A stretch of 15,932 bases of DNA from Pseudomonadota bacterium. GTDB lineage: Bacteria; Pseudomonadota; Alphaproteobacteria; Rhizobiales; Xanthobacteraceae. The position numbers and the translations under genes were made by a program. The notes beneath the pieces are model-generated. The model worked only from the letters and a program-made list of their open reading frames with translations. It was not told the DNA's origin and made no database searches. Position 1 is the first letter of the stretch; each line of letters opens with the position of its first letter. The stretch lies in NCBI GenBank assembly GCA_023390695.1, contig JAEWCJ010000138.1:1-15932 (forward strand), read 5' to 3'. Of the stretch, positions 1 through 7,780 are shown piece after piece.

Positions 1-986
1 TCCTGGTCGTGGTCGCGATCACCGCGCTGTCGGTGATCGTCGGCGAACTGGTGCCCAAGCGCATCGCCTTGCTCAAGCCCGAGCGCATCGCATCCTTTGT
101 CGCGCGACCGCTGCAGATCGTGGTCATGATCGCGCGGCCGCTGGTCTGGATACTCGAGAACGCCACCGCCGTGCTGCTCTGGGCCTTGCGGGTGCCCGAG
201 CGCCGCTCCGACAACGTGACGGAGGAAGAGGTCAAGCTCGCGATTGCAGAAGGCACGGAAGCCGGCGTCATCGACGAGGTCGAGGAAGAAATGATCCACG
301 GCGTGCTCGCGCTCGCCGACAATTCGGTCGCCTCGCTCATGATCCCGCGGCCTGACGTCTACTGGGTCGATCTCGACGATGACAAGGAACAGATCACGCA
401 GGAAATCGTCGACTGCCCCTATTCGCGCATCGTCGTCGTGCGCGACGGCGATCTCGGCCGCCCACTCGGCGTGCTGCAAAAGAAGGATCTGGTCGAGGAC
501 CTGATCGCAGGCCGCGGATTGCAGGTCGAGACCCACATCATCGATCCCGTCTTCGTGCCCGAAACCATGCCGGCGCTGCGCTTGCTGGAGACGTTCCGCA
601 AGGTGCGCGTCCATATCGCTTTCGTCGTCGACGAATATGGCGACTTCCTCGGCATCGCCACGCTCAACGACGTGCTGGAAGCCATTGCCGGAGACCTGCC
701 GGAAGAACATCTGCAGGGTTCCGGGGAAATCGTCGAACGCAGCGACGGCTCATTGCTGGTGGATGGCCGCGCATCCGTCTCCGACCTCGTGGAGAAACTG
801 AAACTGGAGGATGTCAGCGGCGAGTTCCACACCGCGGCCGGCTTTGCGCTGGAGCGGCTGGCGCGCATTCCCGTCGAAGGCGATGCGTTCGAATTCGACG
901 GCTGGCGCGTGGAAATCATCGATATGGACGGCAAGCGGATCGACAAGCTTCTGTTTACCCCCGTCCACAGCGAACAGGCCGACTGA
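1..986 (+). CDS. CorC/HlyC-family CBS-domain membrane protein, 3' part
   Basis: The frame is already open at the left edge (first full codon at base 3), so the N-terminus and most of the DUF21/CNNM membrane domain are missing; 327 residues remain. The visible part starts in the last membrane segments (IVGELVPKR motif, then hydrophobic helices to about residue 60). It continues through an acidic linker (TEEEVKLAIAEGTEAGVIDE) into a CBS pair: the first begins at MIPRPDVYWVDLD, the second spans about residues 177-230 with VDEYGDFLGIATLNDVLE. It ends in a CorC_HlyC C-terminal domain (VSGEFHTAAGF to IDKLLF). Family members are linked to Mg/Co efflux or metal homeostasis; the old name hemolysin is probably misleading here. 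The CBS pair is expected to bind adenine nucleotides. A GC hairpin follows the stop, so this gene is probably a separate transcription unit from the dehydratase. Confidence 0.9.
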   Translation, partial: LVVVAITALSVIVGELVPKRIALLKPERIASFVARPLQIVVMIARPLVWILENATAVLLWALRVPERRSDNVTEEEVKLAIAEGTEAGVIDEVEEEMIHGVLALADNSVASLMIPRPDVYWVDLDDDKEQITQEIVDCPYSRIVVVRDGDLGRPLGVLQKKDLVEDLIAGRGLQVETHIIDPVFVPETMPALRLLETFRKVRVHIAFVVDEYGDFLGIATLNDVLEAIAGDLPEEHLQGSGEIVERSDGSLLVDGRASVSDLVEKLKLEDVSGEFHTAAGFALERLARIPVEGDAFEFDGWRVEIIDMDGKRIDKLLFTPVHSEQAD

Positions 987-1012
987 CCGCTACGGAATTG
1001 CGCCGTCACGCT

Positions 1013-1032
1013 GGCGTCGCCGCGCCGACGCC
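1013..1032. other. GC-rich hairpin after the CorC/HlyC gene
   Basis: A perfect 7-bp inverted repeat, GGCGTCG (1013-1019) and CGACGCC (1026-1032), encloses a 6-nt loop, 27 bp after the stop codon of the upstream gene. No T tract follows, so it is not a classical intrinsic terminator. It could be a transcript 3'-end stabiliser or a Rho-assisted stop. Confidence 0.4.
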
Positions 1033-1064
1033 CTAGATTAAGCGGGGTCTTGCGGAGAATTCTC

Positions 1065-2879
1065 ATGGCGAAGCAAACCGAGACGGCGGCACCGCGCGGG
1101 CGCAGGCTGCGCTCGCAGCTCTGGTTCGACAATCCTGACAATCCGGGCATGACCGCGCTCTATCTGGAGCGCTATCTCAATTACGGCCTGACGGTGGAGG
1201 AACTGACCTCGGGCAAGCCGATCATCGGCATTGCGCAGACCGGCAACGACCTCACGCCCTGCAACCGCCATCACCTCGACCTCGCAAAGCGCGTGCGTGA
1301 GGGCATCCGCGACGCCGGCGGCATCGCCTTCGAATTTCCGGTGCATCCGCTGCAGGAAACCGGCAAGCGGCCGACTGCCGCGCTCGACCGGAATCTCGCC
1401 TATCTCGGTCTCGTCGAAGTGCTCTACGGCTATCCGCTCGACGGCGTCGTGCTGACCACCGGCTGCGACAAGACCACGCCCGCCTGCATCATGGCCGCCT
1501 GCACCGTCAACATTCCGGCAATCGTCTTGTCCGGCGGACCGATGCTGAACGGCTGGTGGAAAGGCAAGCGCTCCGGCTCCGGCACCGTGATCTGGCAGGC
1601 GCGCCAGGATCTCGCCGCCGGCAAGATCGACTACAAGGAATTCCTCGATATCGCCGCCTCATCCGCACCGTCCATCGGCCATTGCAACACGATGGGCACC
1701 GCCTCGACCATGAACGCACTGGCGGAGGCGCTCGGCCTGTCGCTGCCCGGCTGCGCCGCCATCCCCGCGCCCTATCGCGAACGCGCGCAGATCGCCTACG
1801 AGACCGGCAAACGCGCAGTCGAGATCGTGCACGAGGATCTCAAGCCATCCGACATCCTCACCCGCGAAGCCTTCGAGAATGCCATCGTCGCCTGCTCGGC
1901 CATCGGCGGCTCGACCAACGCGCCGATCCATATCAACGCGATCGCACGCCATATCGGCGTGCCGCTGGCCATCCAGGACTGGGAGAGGATCGGCTACGAT
2001 GTGCCGCTGCTCGTCAACATGCAGCCGGCCGGTTTCTATCTCGGCGAGGAATATTACCGCGCCGGCGGCCTGCCCGCGGTGATGCATGAATTGCTGAAGG
2101 CGAAGCGCATCCACGGCCAGCCGCTGACGATCAACGGCAAGACCATGGCCGGGAATGTGCGGCACGCAGAGGTGCAGGACTTCGAGGTCATCAAACCTTA
2201 CGACAGACCGTTGAAGGAGAAAGCCGGCTTCCGTGTGCTGCACGGCAACCTGTTCGATTCCGCCATCATGAAGATCAGCGTGATTTCGGACGAGTTCCGC
2301 GACCGCTATCTGTCAAACCCGAAGGACCCGAATGCCTTCGAGGGCCGCGCCGTCGTGTTCGAGGGACCGGAAGACTACCATCACCGCATCGTTGATCCCG
2401 CGCTCCAGATCGACGAGCACACGATGCTGTTCATCCGCGGCGTCGGGCCGATCGGCTATCCGGGGGCGGCGGAAGTGGTGAACATGCAGCCACCGGCGGC
2501 GCTGATCAAACAGGGGATCACATCGCTGCCCTGCATCGGCGACGGCCGGCAATCCGGAACCTCCGCCTCGCCGTCGATCGTCAACGCCTCGCCGGAAGCT
2601 GCTGCCGGCGGCGGCCTCGCCTTGTTGGAAACCGGCGACCGCGTCCGTATCGACCTCAACACCGGCACTGCCAATATTCTGATCTCCGACGACGATCTGG
2701 CGAAGCGGCGGGCGGCGCTGGACAAACGCGGCGGCTTCAAGATCCCGGACAGCCAGACACCATGGCAGGACATCTATCGCAGCATGGTGGATCAAATGGC
2801 GGACGGTCAGGTGCTCAAGCCCGCGGTCAAATATCAGCGGGTTGCACAGGTTGCCGCCGCTCCGCGCGACAATCACTAG
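1065..2879 (+). CDS. IlvD/Edd-family dehydratase, probably pentonate (D-xylonate/L-arabinonate) dehydratase
   Basis: 604 residues from the ATG at 1065, chosen because GGAGAA (1054-1059) lies 5 nt upstream; the in-frame TTG at 1050 would put this site inside the gene. The enzyme dehydrates a sugar acid to its 2-keto-3-deoxy acid in the cytoplasm, using a [2Fe-2S] cluster and Mg. Three cluster cysteines are visible: C66 (LTPCNRHH), C134 (GCDKTTPAC) and C207 ([11 protein letters not shown]). K136 in CDKTT is the lysine expected to be carbamylated and bind Mg, and the catalytic Ser/Thr pair is in GDGRQSGTS (S497, T499). The cysteine spacing matches characterised pentonate dehydratases, where I recall C59, C127 and C200 in Rhizobium arabinonate dehydratase. 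The N-terminal [20 protein letters not shown] is typical of the pentonate clade rather than biosynthetic IlvD. The TRAP receptor gene downstream fits a catabolic role. The exact substrate is inferred. Confidence 0.87.
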   Translation: MAKQTETAAPRGRRLRSQLWFDNPDNPGMTALYLERYLNYGLTVEELTSGKPIIGIAQTGNDLTPCNRHHLDLAKRVREGIRDAGGIAFEFPVHPLQETGKRPTAALDRNLAYLGLVEVLYGYPLDGVVLTTGCDKTTPACIMAACTVNIPAIVLSGGPMLNGWWKGKRSGSGTVIWQARQDLAAGKIDYKEFLDIAASSAPSIGHCNTMGTASTMNALAEALGLSLPGCAAIPAPYRERAQIAYETGKRAVEIVHEDLKPSDILTREAFENAIVACSAIGGSTNAPIHINAIARHIGVPLAIQDWERIGYDVPLLVNMQPAGFYLGEEYYRAGGLPAVMHELLKAKRIHGQPLTINGKTMAGNVRHAEVQDFEVIKPYDRPLKEKAGFRVLHGNLFDSAIMKISVISDEFRDRYLSNPKDPNAFEGRAVVFEGPEDYHHRIVDPALQIDEHTMLFIRGVGPIGYPGAAEVVNMQPPAALIKQGITSLPCIGDGRQSGTSASPSIVNASPEAAAGGGLALLETGDRVRIDLNTGTANILISDDDLAKRRAALDKRGGFKIPDSQTPWQDIYRSMVDQMADGQVLKPAVKYQRVAQVAAAPRDNH

Positions 2880-3013
2880 ATTGACTGCATAAGCTTTTCT
2901 TATTTTCAACAGCCGAAAATTTGATTGCCAGCGAGACGCTGCGAAACCACGTCGCCGTCCGGGCATGTTGACTTGGCTGCGCCCGCAACGGATGCTCCCG
3001 GCATAAGACATAA

Positions 3014-3029
3014 GCCGCCTTCAGGCGGC
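3014..3029 (+). promoter_or_regulatory. Hairpin just upstream of the receptor gene's ribosome binding site
   Basis: GCCGCC (3014-3019) and GGCGGC (3024-3029) form a perfect 6-bp stem with loop TTCA, or 7 bp if the T and A of the loop also pair. The hairpin ends 3 nt before the strong ribosome site GGGAGGA (3033-3039) of the receptor gene. No T tract follows. It may stabilise the 5' end of the receptor mRNA or affect ribosome loading. The rest of the 164-bp spacer (2880-3043) contains TTGACT boxes at 2881 and 2968 but no convincing -10 partner. Confidence 0.45.
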
Positions 3030-3043
3030 ATCGGGAGGAAGCC

Positions 3044-4114
3044 ATGAAGATCCGCACTTTGGTGCAGTCGCTGGCTATTGCCGCGATTGTCTCCGCCGCC
3101 TCGGCGGCGTCTGCACAAGAAACGATTCGCCTGCGCATCGCCTCCGGCCATCCGCCGGTGAATACCTATGTCAATCTAATGCAGAACTTCTTCGTGCCGG
3201 AGGTGAGCAAGCGCGTCGCTGCGCGCACCAAGCACAAGGTCGAATTTGTCGAAGGCTATGGCGGCGCCATGGTGAAGGTGGCCGACACGCTGGAAGGCGT
3301 CCAGTCCGGCATCATCGATATCGGCGGTTTCTGCTTCTGTTTCGAACCGTCGAACCTGCCGCTGCATGCCTTCCAGGTGATGCTGCCCTTCGGCACCATG
3401 AGCCCGGTGATGAGCGTGAAGGTCGCACGCGAGGTCTATGATCAAGTTCCCTATATGTCGAAAGTGTTCGAGGACAAGTACCGGCAGAAGCTGATCGCCC
3501 TGATCGCCGACAACGGGTACAACCTCGGCACCAATTTCGAATGGAACAAGGTGTCGGATCTGAAGGGCCAGAAACTGGCCGGCGCCGGGCTCAATCTGAA
3601 ATGGCTGGAATATGCCGGCGCGACGCCGGTGCAGTCCTCGCTGCCGGACGCCTACACCTCGATGCAGACCGGCGTGTATAACGGCTGGATCATGTTCCCG
3701 TCGGGCTGGGTGAACTTCAAGCTCTTTGAAGTCGGCAAGGTCTATACCGAGATCGGCTTTGGCGCGATCACCTGGCACGGCCTGACCATCAACAAGGCGC
3801 GCTTCGATAAGCTCCCAAAGGACGTGCAGGACATCATTCTGGAAGTGGCGAAGGAATACGAAGCCAAGACCGGAACGGTGAACGAGGAGAACTACCCCAA
3901 GCAGCTCGACGAACTGAGAGCCAAGGGCACGAATGTCCGCCAGTTGCCGGAGGAAGTGCGCGCCGACTGGGCGAAGTCGCTCGCCGCATGGCCGCGGGAG
4001 AAGGCGAAGGAGCTCGATGCGCAGGGCCTGCCGGCCACGCAGGTGCTGGAACTGACATTGGCCACCGCCGAGAAGCACGGCCATAAATGGCCGCTGCGCT
4101 ATACGATCAAGTGA
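3044..4114 (+). CDS. TRAP transporter periplasmic receptor, DctP family
   Basis: 356 residues, starting at the ATG at 3044 behind GGGAGGA. A Sec signal peptide (basic MKIR, hydrophobic core, ASA-Q cleavage site after residue 24) sends it to the periplasm, where DctP proteins capture organic anions and deliver them to DctQM. Family features include the N-terminal beta strand IRLRIASGHPP, DTLEGVQSGIIDIG (81-94), SDLKGQKL (171-178) and LPDAYTSMQTGVYNGW (200-215). At the place where most family members have K-(I/M)-R-V, the arginine that clamps the substrate carboxylate, this protein reads K177-L178-A179. Ligand binding is therefore probably atypical, and the substrate cannot be read from the family. 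A sugar acid is suggested only by the neighbouring dehydratase and DenD. An unusual CFC motif lies at residues 97-99. The gene is bounded by hairpins on both sides. Confidence 0.92.
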   Translation: MKIRTLVQSLAIAAIVSAASAASAQETIRLRIASGHPPVNTYVNLMQNFFVPEVSKRVAARTKHKVEFVEGYGGAMVKVADTLEGVQSGIIDIGGFCFCFEPSNLPLHAFQVMLPFGTMSPVMSVKVAREVYDQVPYMSKVFEDKYRQKLIALIADNGYNLGTNFEWNKVSDLKGQKLAGAGLNLKWLEYAGATPVQSSLPDAYTSMQTGVYNGWIMFPSGWVNFKLFEVGKVYTEIGFGAITWHGLTINKARFDKLPKDVQDIILEVAKEYEAKTGTVNEENYPKQLDELRAKGTNVRQLPEEVRADWAKSLAAWPREKAKELDAQGLPATQVLELTLATAEKHGHKWPLRYTIK

Positions 4115-4122
4115 CTGACCCG

Positions 4123-4151
4123 GGCGGCAGATTCCGGTCTGCCGCCTTTTT
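4123..4151 (+). terminator. Intrinsic terminator between receptor and small permease genes
   Basis: A 9-bp perfect stem, GGCGGCAGA (4123-4131) with TCTGCCGCC (4138-4146), has a TTCCGG loop and is followed at once by five T (4147-4151). It starts 8 nt after the receptor stop codon, inside the TRAP operon. Partial termination or 3'-end protection here would raise receptor mRNA above the membrane-component mRNA, as is known for intergenic stem-loops after other binding-protein genes. Confidence 0.85.
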
Positions 4152-4178
4152 CGTGCGATCGCGTTCAGGGGATGTAAC

Positions 4179-4706
4179 GTGCTCGATGAAATCAATGCGC
4201 GCCTGGTGCGCGTTCTGCTGGCTCTGGCCGCGGTGATCATCTTCTGCCTCGGCTTCCTGATCGTTGCGGATGTCATCGGCCGGGTGATGTTCAACGCACC
4301 GGTCAAAGGCACACCAGAGCTCGTCTCGATGTCCATCGTCATCATCTGCTTCCTGCTGGCCGCCTATGCGGTGCAGAGCGGCGGCATGTTGCGGACGGAT
4401 ATTCTTGTCGGATTGTTCGGCCCGCGCGGCGTCGCCTTCGCCGATCTCCTGTCAGGTCTGCTTGGTCTCGGCTTCTTCATCCTCATCGTCTGGGGCGGAT
4501 ATGAGCCAGCGCTCCATGCCTGGGTGAGCAACGAATTTGAGGGAGAAGGCGCGTTGCGCGTTCCCGTCTGGCCGGCACGCTTCGTGGTGGTGATCGGATC
4601 GCTGCTCGTGGTCGTCATCTATGCGCAACAGGCCGTGATGGCGGCGCTCGCCTTGCTCGGCCTCGCGCAGCCGCAGGAGAAATCCGAAGGCCCCTCTCTC
4701 CTCTGA
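4179..4706 (+). CDS. TRAP transporter small permease, DctQ family
   Basis: 175 residues from a GTG start at 4179 with AGGGGA (4167-4172) 6 nt upstream. This is the small four-helix inner-membrane subunit that pairs with the large permease. Hydrophobic segments lie at about residues 12-32, 47-66, 88-107 and 132-152. The GTPELVS motif precedes helix 2, and GGMLRTDILV follows it where the family usually has a G-H-I-R-x-D motif. Length and topology are typical. The C-terminus (AQPQEKSEGPSLL) is a short polar tail. The next gene starts 15 bp downstream, so the two permease subunits should be co-translated. An intrinsic terminator separates the gene from its receptor, so its expression depends on read-through or on an unseen promoter within 4152-4178. 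Confidence 0.9.
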   Translation: MLDEINARLVRVLLALAAVIIFCLGFLIVADVIGRVMFNAPVKGTPELVSMSIVIICFLLAAYAVQSGGMLRTDILVGLFGPRGVAFADLLSGLLGLGFFILIVWGGYEPALHAWVSNEFEGEGALRVPVWPARFVVVIGSLLVVVIYAQQAVMAALALLGLAQPQEKSEGPSLL

Positions 4707-4721
4707 CAGGACGATCGGACC

Positions 4722-6080
4722 ATGTTCGGCACCAGCGAAATGCTCATCATCATCGTCGTCCTGCTCGCGCTGGTGTTCAGCGGCGTGCATATCGCCATCG
4801 CCCTCGGCATGACCGCCGCCATCGGCGTCTACCTGATGACGGGCGACATCGAGGTCGTCCGCACCTTCGTTGCGAACACCGCGTATGAAGCCTTGCGCGA
4901 CTACGTCTTTGCGGTGATTCCGCTGTTCATGCTGATGGGCGATTTCCTTGCCAAATGCGGTGCGGCGACGGACCTGTACACATTGGCCAACCGCTTGAGC
5001 CGCTGGCTGCCGGCACGGCTGGCGGTGGCCACCATCATCGCCAATGCCATTTTTGCGTTCGTCACCGGCGTCAGCATCGCCGCGGCGGCCGCCTTCTCGC
5101 GCATCGCCTATCCGGAAATGCGCCGCTACGGCTATGAGCGCAAATTCGCGCTCGGCTGCATCGCCGGCAGCGCCTGCCTCGGCATGCTGATTCCGCCCTC
5201 GGTGCTGATGATCGTCTGGGGCGTGCTCACGGAAATCTCGATCGGCAAGCTGTTCCTCGCCGGCGTTCTCCCGGGCGCACTGCTGGCGAGCGGCTTCTCC
5301 GCCTATGTGGTCGGTGCGGCGATCCTGAAACCGTCGCTGGTCGGCGGCGGCATGGACCGGCCGCTCAGGACGGCATCGCTTGGCGCTGCCGTGACCACTC
5401 CGCAGGCGATCGATCCCGACGAGCAGCCGATCGGCCCGCTGCTGTTCAGCACCGCGCTTGTGATGCTGTTGATCATGGGCGTGCTGGGGGCGATCTGGCT
5501 CGGCTATTGCACGCCGACCGAAGGCGCCGGCGTCGGCGCGGTGGGCGCGCTCATCATGGCCATGATCAAGGGCATCTCGCCGCGCGAAGTCTGGCAGGTG
5601 GTGCTCAATGTCGGGCGCACATCCGGCCCGCTGCTGCTGCTACTATTCTGTGCGCAGCTTTATTCCCGCGTCCTCTCGATGACCGGCTTCACCGACGCCG
5701 CCAAGGCGTTCCTGCTGGACGCCGGTCTCGGGGCCTGGGGCATTCTGGCGATCATGATCGCCATCTGGTTTGTCCTTGGCTGTCTGATCGATTCGATCTC
5801 GATCATCCTGCTGACAGTCCCGATCTTCGCTCCCATTGCCGCCACACTCGGTTTCGACCCGATCGCTTTTGCAATTATGGGAATTATTGCCATTGAAACC
5901 GGACTCATCACGCCCCCCTTCGGCATCCTCGCGTTTACCGTCAAGGCGGCGGTGACGGAACGCGGCGTCACCCTGGCGGAAATCTTCTGGGGCTCGATTC
6001 CCTACTGGATCATCCTGCTGCTGGTCGTGGCGGCGGTTGCCATCTTCCCGCAGATTGCAACATATCTGCCCAGTCTGTAG
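4722..6080 (+). CDS. TRAP transporter large permease, DctM family
   Basis: 452 residues, the usual length for a separate DctM. This subunit carries the substrate and sodium path and belongs to the ion transporter superfamily, with two inverted halves. First-half marks are IPLFMLMGDFLAKCG (66-80), TGVSIAAAAAFSRIAYPEMRR (115-135, read in overlapping pieces) and the reentrant hairpin GSACLGMLIPPSV (149-161). Second-half marks are TPTEGAGVGAVGAL (264-277), GCLIDSISIILLTVPIF (353-369) and ETGLITPPFGI (392-402). A polar loop at about 205-240 links the halves. The start codon is 15 bp after the dctQ-type gene, with AGGA at 4708-4711. No sign of damage. Substrate specificity lies mostly with the receptor, so it is unknown. 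Confidence 0.94.
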   Translation: MFGTSEMLIIIVVLLALVFSGVHIAIALGMTAAIGVYLMTGDIEVVRTFVANTAYEALRDYVFAVIPLFMLMGDFLAKCGAATDLYTLANRLSRWLPARLAVATIIANAIFAFVTGVSIAAAAAFSRIAYPEMRRYGYERKFALGCIAGSACLGMLIPPSVLMIVWGVLTEISIGKLFLAGVLPGALLASGFSAYVVGAAILKPSLVGGGMDRPLRTASLGAAVTTPQAIDPDEQPIGPLLFSTALVMLLIMGVLGAIWLGYCTPTEGAGVGAVGALIMAMIKGISPREVWQVVLNVGRTSGPLLLLLFCAQLYSRVLSMTGFTDAAKAFLLDAGLGAWGILAIMIAIWFVLGCLIDSISIILLTVPIFAPIAATLGFDPIAFAIMGIIAIETGLITPPFGILAFTVKAAVTERGVTLAEIFWGSIPYWIILLLVVAAVAIFPQIATYLPSL

Positions 6081-6083
6081 GAC

Positions 6084-6099
6084 TGGCGCAGCCGCGCCA
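6084..6099 (+). other. Short hairpin after the TRAP large permease gene
   Basis: TGGCGC (6084-6089) and GCGCCA (6094-6099) form a perfect 6-bp stem with loop AGCC, 3 bp after the stop codon. There is no T run, so it is more likely an mRNA 3'-end element than a strong terminator. The remainder of the 116-bp spacer to the next gene shows no clear promoter; a TTGACA at 6136-6141 lacks a matching -10 box. Confidence 0.35.
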
Positions 6100-6196
6100 T
6101 GCATTGCCGCCATGGCCGCCTCTCATGCCGGCGCATTGACACGCCGTCCGGCAGAGGGTCGAGTCGCGGCAGCTTCATGTCGATTGGATTGACCTT

Positions 6197-7039
6197 ATGC
6201 CGAGTATTGCCGACAAGCGCCGCGAATTCCGACGCCTGCACGAAAGCGGTTGCTTCGTCATTCCCAACCCCTGGGACATCGGGACGACGCGCTATCTGCA
6301 GCATCTGGGGTTCAAGGCGCTCGCCACCACAAGTCTGGGTTATGCCTTCTCGCAGGGCCGTGCCGACAATGCCGTGCCGCGCGACATGATGCTGGCTCAT
6401 ATCGCCGAGATCGTGTCCGCCGCCGACGTCCCGGTGAACGCCGATTTTGAAGGCGGTTATGCCGACGACCCCGAGGGTGTTGCCGAAAGCGTGCGCCTGT
6501 GCGTACAGACCGGCGTTGCCGGATTGTCGATCGAGGACTCCACCGGCAACAAGGACAAGACTCTCTACGATATCGATCATGCGCTGGCGCGCATCAAGGC
6601 CGCGCGCAAAGCCATCGACGATACCGCACCCGACGTGCTGCTGACCGCGCGCAGCGAAGGATTCATCCGCGGACGGCCCGATCTCACCGAGACCATTCGC
6701 CGGCTGCAGGCCTTCGCCGAGGCCGGCGCCGATTGCCTCTATGCCCCCGGCATCAAGACCCGCGAGGAGATCACCGCGGTCGTGCAGGCGGTGGCACCGA
6801 AACCGGTCAACCTGTTGATGGGGTGGGCCGGAGATTTCACGGTCGGAGAGCTCGGTGCGCTCGGCGTGCGCCGCATCAGCGTCGGCGGCGCATTGGCGCG
6901 CGCCGCCTGGGGCGGCTTCATTCGTGCCGCACGGCAGATCGCAATCGGCGGAAGCTTTTCCGGCTTTTCCGATGCGGCGCCGGCCGCCGATCTGAATGCA
7001 CTGTTCGGCGACGACCTCAAGCGGCGCTCGGCCCCGTGA
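6197..7039 (+). CDS. Isocitrate lyase/PEP mutase superfamily enzyme (PrpB/oxaloacetate-decarboxylase-like)
   Basis: 280 residues, ATG at 6197 with a modest GGA 8 nt upstream. It is an (alpha/beta)8-barrel of the isocitrate lyase/PEP mutase superfamily, whose members make or break C-C or P-C bonds next to a carboxylate. Seen: PNPWDIGT (23-30), the metal-site region NADFEGGYADDP (81-92), IEDS (112-115, conserved acid pair E113/D114), TARSEGF (150-156) and the C-terminal RISVGGALARAAW. Missing: the flexible-loop K-(K/R)-C-G-H motif with the catalytic cysteine of isocitrate and 2-methylisocitrate lyases; the equivalent stretch reads TGNKDKTLYD. A true isocitrate or methylisocitrate lyase is therefore unlikely, and an oxaloacetate-decarboxylase-like or other alpha-keto-acid activity is more plausible. 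It overlaps the next gene by 4 bp. Confidence 0.87.
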   Translation: MPSIADKRREFRRLHESGCFVIPNPWDIGTTRYLQHLGFKALATTSLGYAFSQGRADNAVPRDMMLAHIAEIVSAADVPVNADFEGGYADDPEGVAESVRLCVQTGVAGLSIEDSTGNKDKTLYDIDHALARIKAARKAIDDTAPDVLLTARSEGFIRGRPDLTETIRRLQAFAEAGADCLYAPGIKTREEITAVVQAVAPKPVNLLMGWAGDFTVGELGALGVRRISVGGALARAAWGGFIRAARQIAIGGSFSGFSDAAPAADLNALFGDDLKRRSAP

Positions 7040-7722
7040 CCGGGACCCTGCCCGTCGGCGATCCGGTTGACGCGGCACCCGCGCGGAAACCGGACGCAGT
7101 GCGGCTGCCGGGACGCTTTGGACACATCGAGAAGCTCAACGCGGAACGGCATGCCGCCGGTCTGTGGGATGCAGTGCGCGGCCACGATGACATCTGGACG
7201 TATATGGCCTATGGGCCGTTCGCGAGCGAAGCGGCCTTCGCCGACTGGCTGACGACGCGCGCAAGCCTGGAAGATCCTTGCGCCTATGCCATCGTTGACA
7301 ATAACGGACACGCAGTCGGCATTGCCACGCTGATGGAGATCGTTCCCGGCATGCGCAGGATCGAAGTGGGGCACATCCTCTATTCACCCGCCCTGCAGCG
7401 CACGCCGCTTGGCACCGAAGCGCAATATCTTCTGGCGCAATATGCATTCGGGACGCTCGGCTATCGCCGCTATGAATGGAAGTGCAATGCGCTGAACGCC
7501 GCCTCCCGGCGCGCGGCCCTGCGCTATGGTTTCACTTTCGAAGGCATCCTGCGCCAGCATATGATCGCCAAGGGCCGCAATCGCGACACCGCCTATTTTT
7601 CAATGCTGGCCGGCGAGTGGCCCGCGCGCAAGGCCCAGTTCGTGCACTGGCTGGCGCCGGAGAATTTCGGTCCTGATGGGCGGCAGAAGACACGCCTTGC
7701 CATGCCCGGCGCGATATCCTGA
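7036..7722 (+). CDS. GNAT family N-acetyltransferase (RimJ/RimL-like)
   Basis: 228 residues if translation starts at the GTG at 7036, which shares GTGA with the stop of the previous gene; the frame is open much further upstream, but that part only shadows the lyase. The N-terminus (PVGDPVDAAPARKPD) and RFGHIEKLNAERHA resemble the start of RimJ/RimL-type GNATs (Acetyltransf_3). The acetyl-CoA-binding core is EVGHILYSPALQRTPLGTEA (110-129). YEWKCNALNAASRRAALRYG (146-165) and FTFEGILRQHMI follow, the typical late strand-helix region. The acceptor is unknown; relatives acetylate protein N-termini, amino acids or small amines. Stop-start overlap implies translational coupling to the lyase, with no independent ribosome site visible. 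A slightly later start is possible. Confidence 0.85.
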   Translation: MTGTLPVGDPVDAAPARKPDAVRLPGRFGHIEKLNAERHAAGLWDAVRGHDDIWTYMAYGPFASEAAFADWLTTRASLEDPCAYAIVDNNGHAVGIATLMEIVPGMRRIEVGHILYSPALQRTPLGTEAQYLLAQYAFGTLGYRRYEWKCNALNAASRRAALRYGFTFEGILRQHMIAKGRNRDTAYFSMLAGEWPARKAQFVHWLAPENFGPDGRQKTRLAMPGAIS

Positions 7723-7780
7723 TGGAGCGGCGGGCCATCTGAACGATCATGTCTTGAGTCATCACAAGGGCGAACGCGAC

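Noticed and set aside
1050..1064. Upstream TTG start for the dehydratase, adding five residues
   Set aside because: The GGAGAA ribosome site at 1054-1059 fits the ATG at 1065 and would lie inside the gene if TTG were used.
2975..2988. Possible sigma-54 (-24/-12) promoter before the receptor gene, TGGCTGCGCCCGCA
   Set aside because: The GG and GC elements are about two bases too close together for sigma-54, and the TTGC element is incomplete.
3176..4345. 389-codon open frame on the - strand across the TRAP receptor gene
   Set aside because: It lies antisense to a well-supported DctP gene with signal peptide and family motifs; the translation has no recognisable domain. Long antisense frames are common in GC-rich genes.
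6136..6164. TTGACA box as a promoter for the ICL/PEPM gene
   Set aside because: No -10-like sequence at 16-18 bp spacing; GC-rich sequence follows.
6002..7078. 358-codon open frame on the - strand over the ICL/PEPM gene
   Set aside because: Antisense shadow of a gene with clear superfamily motifs.
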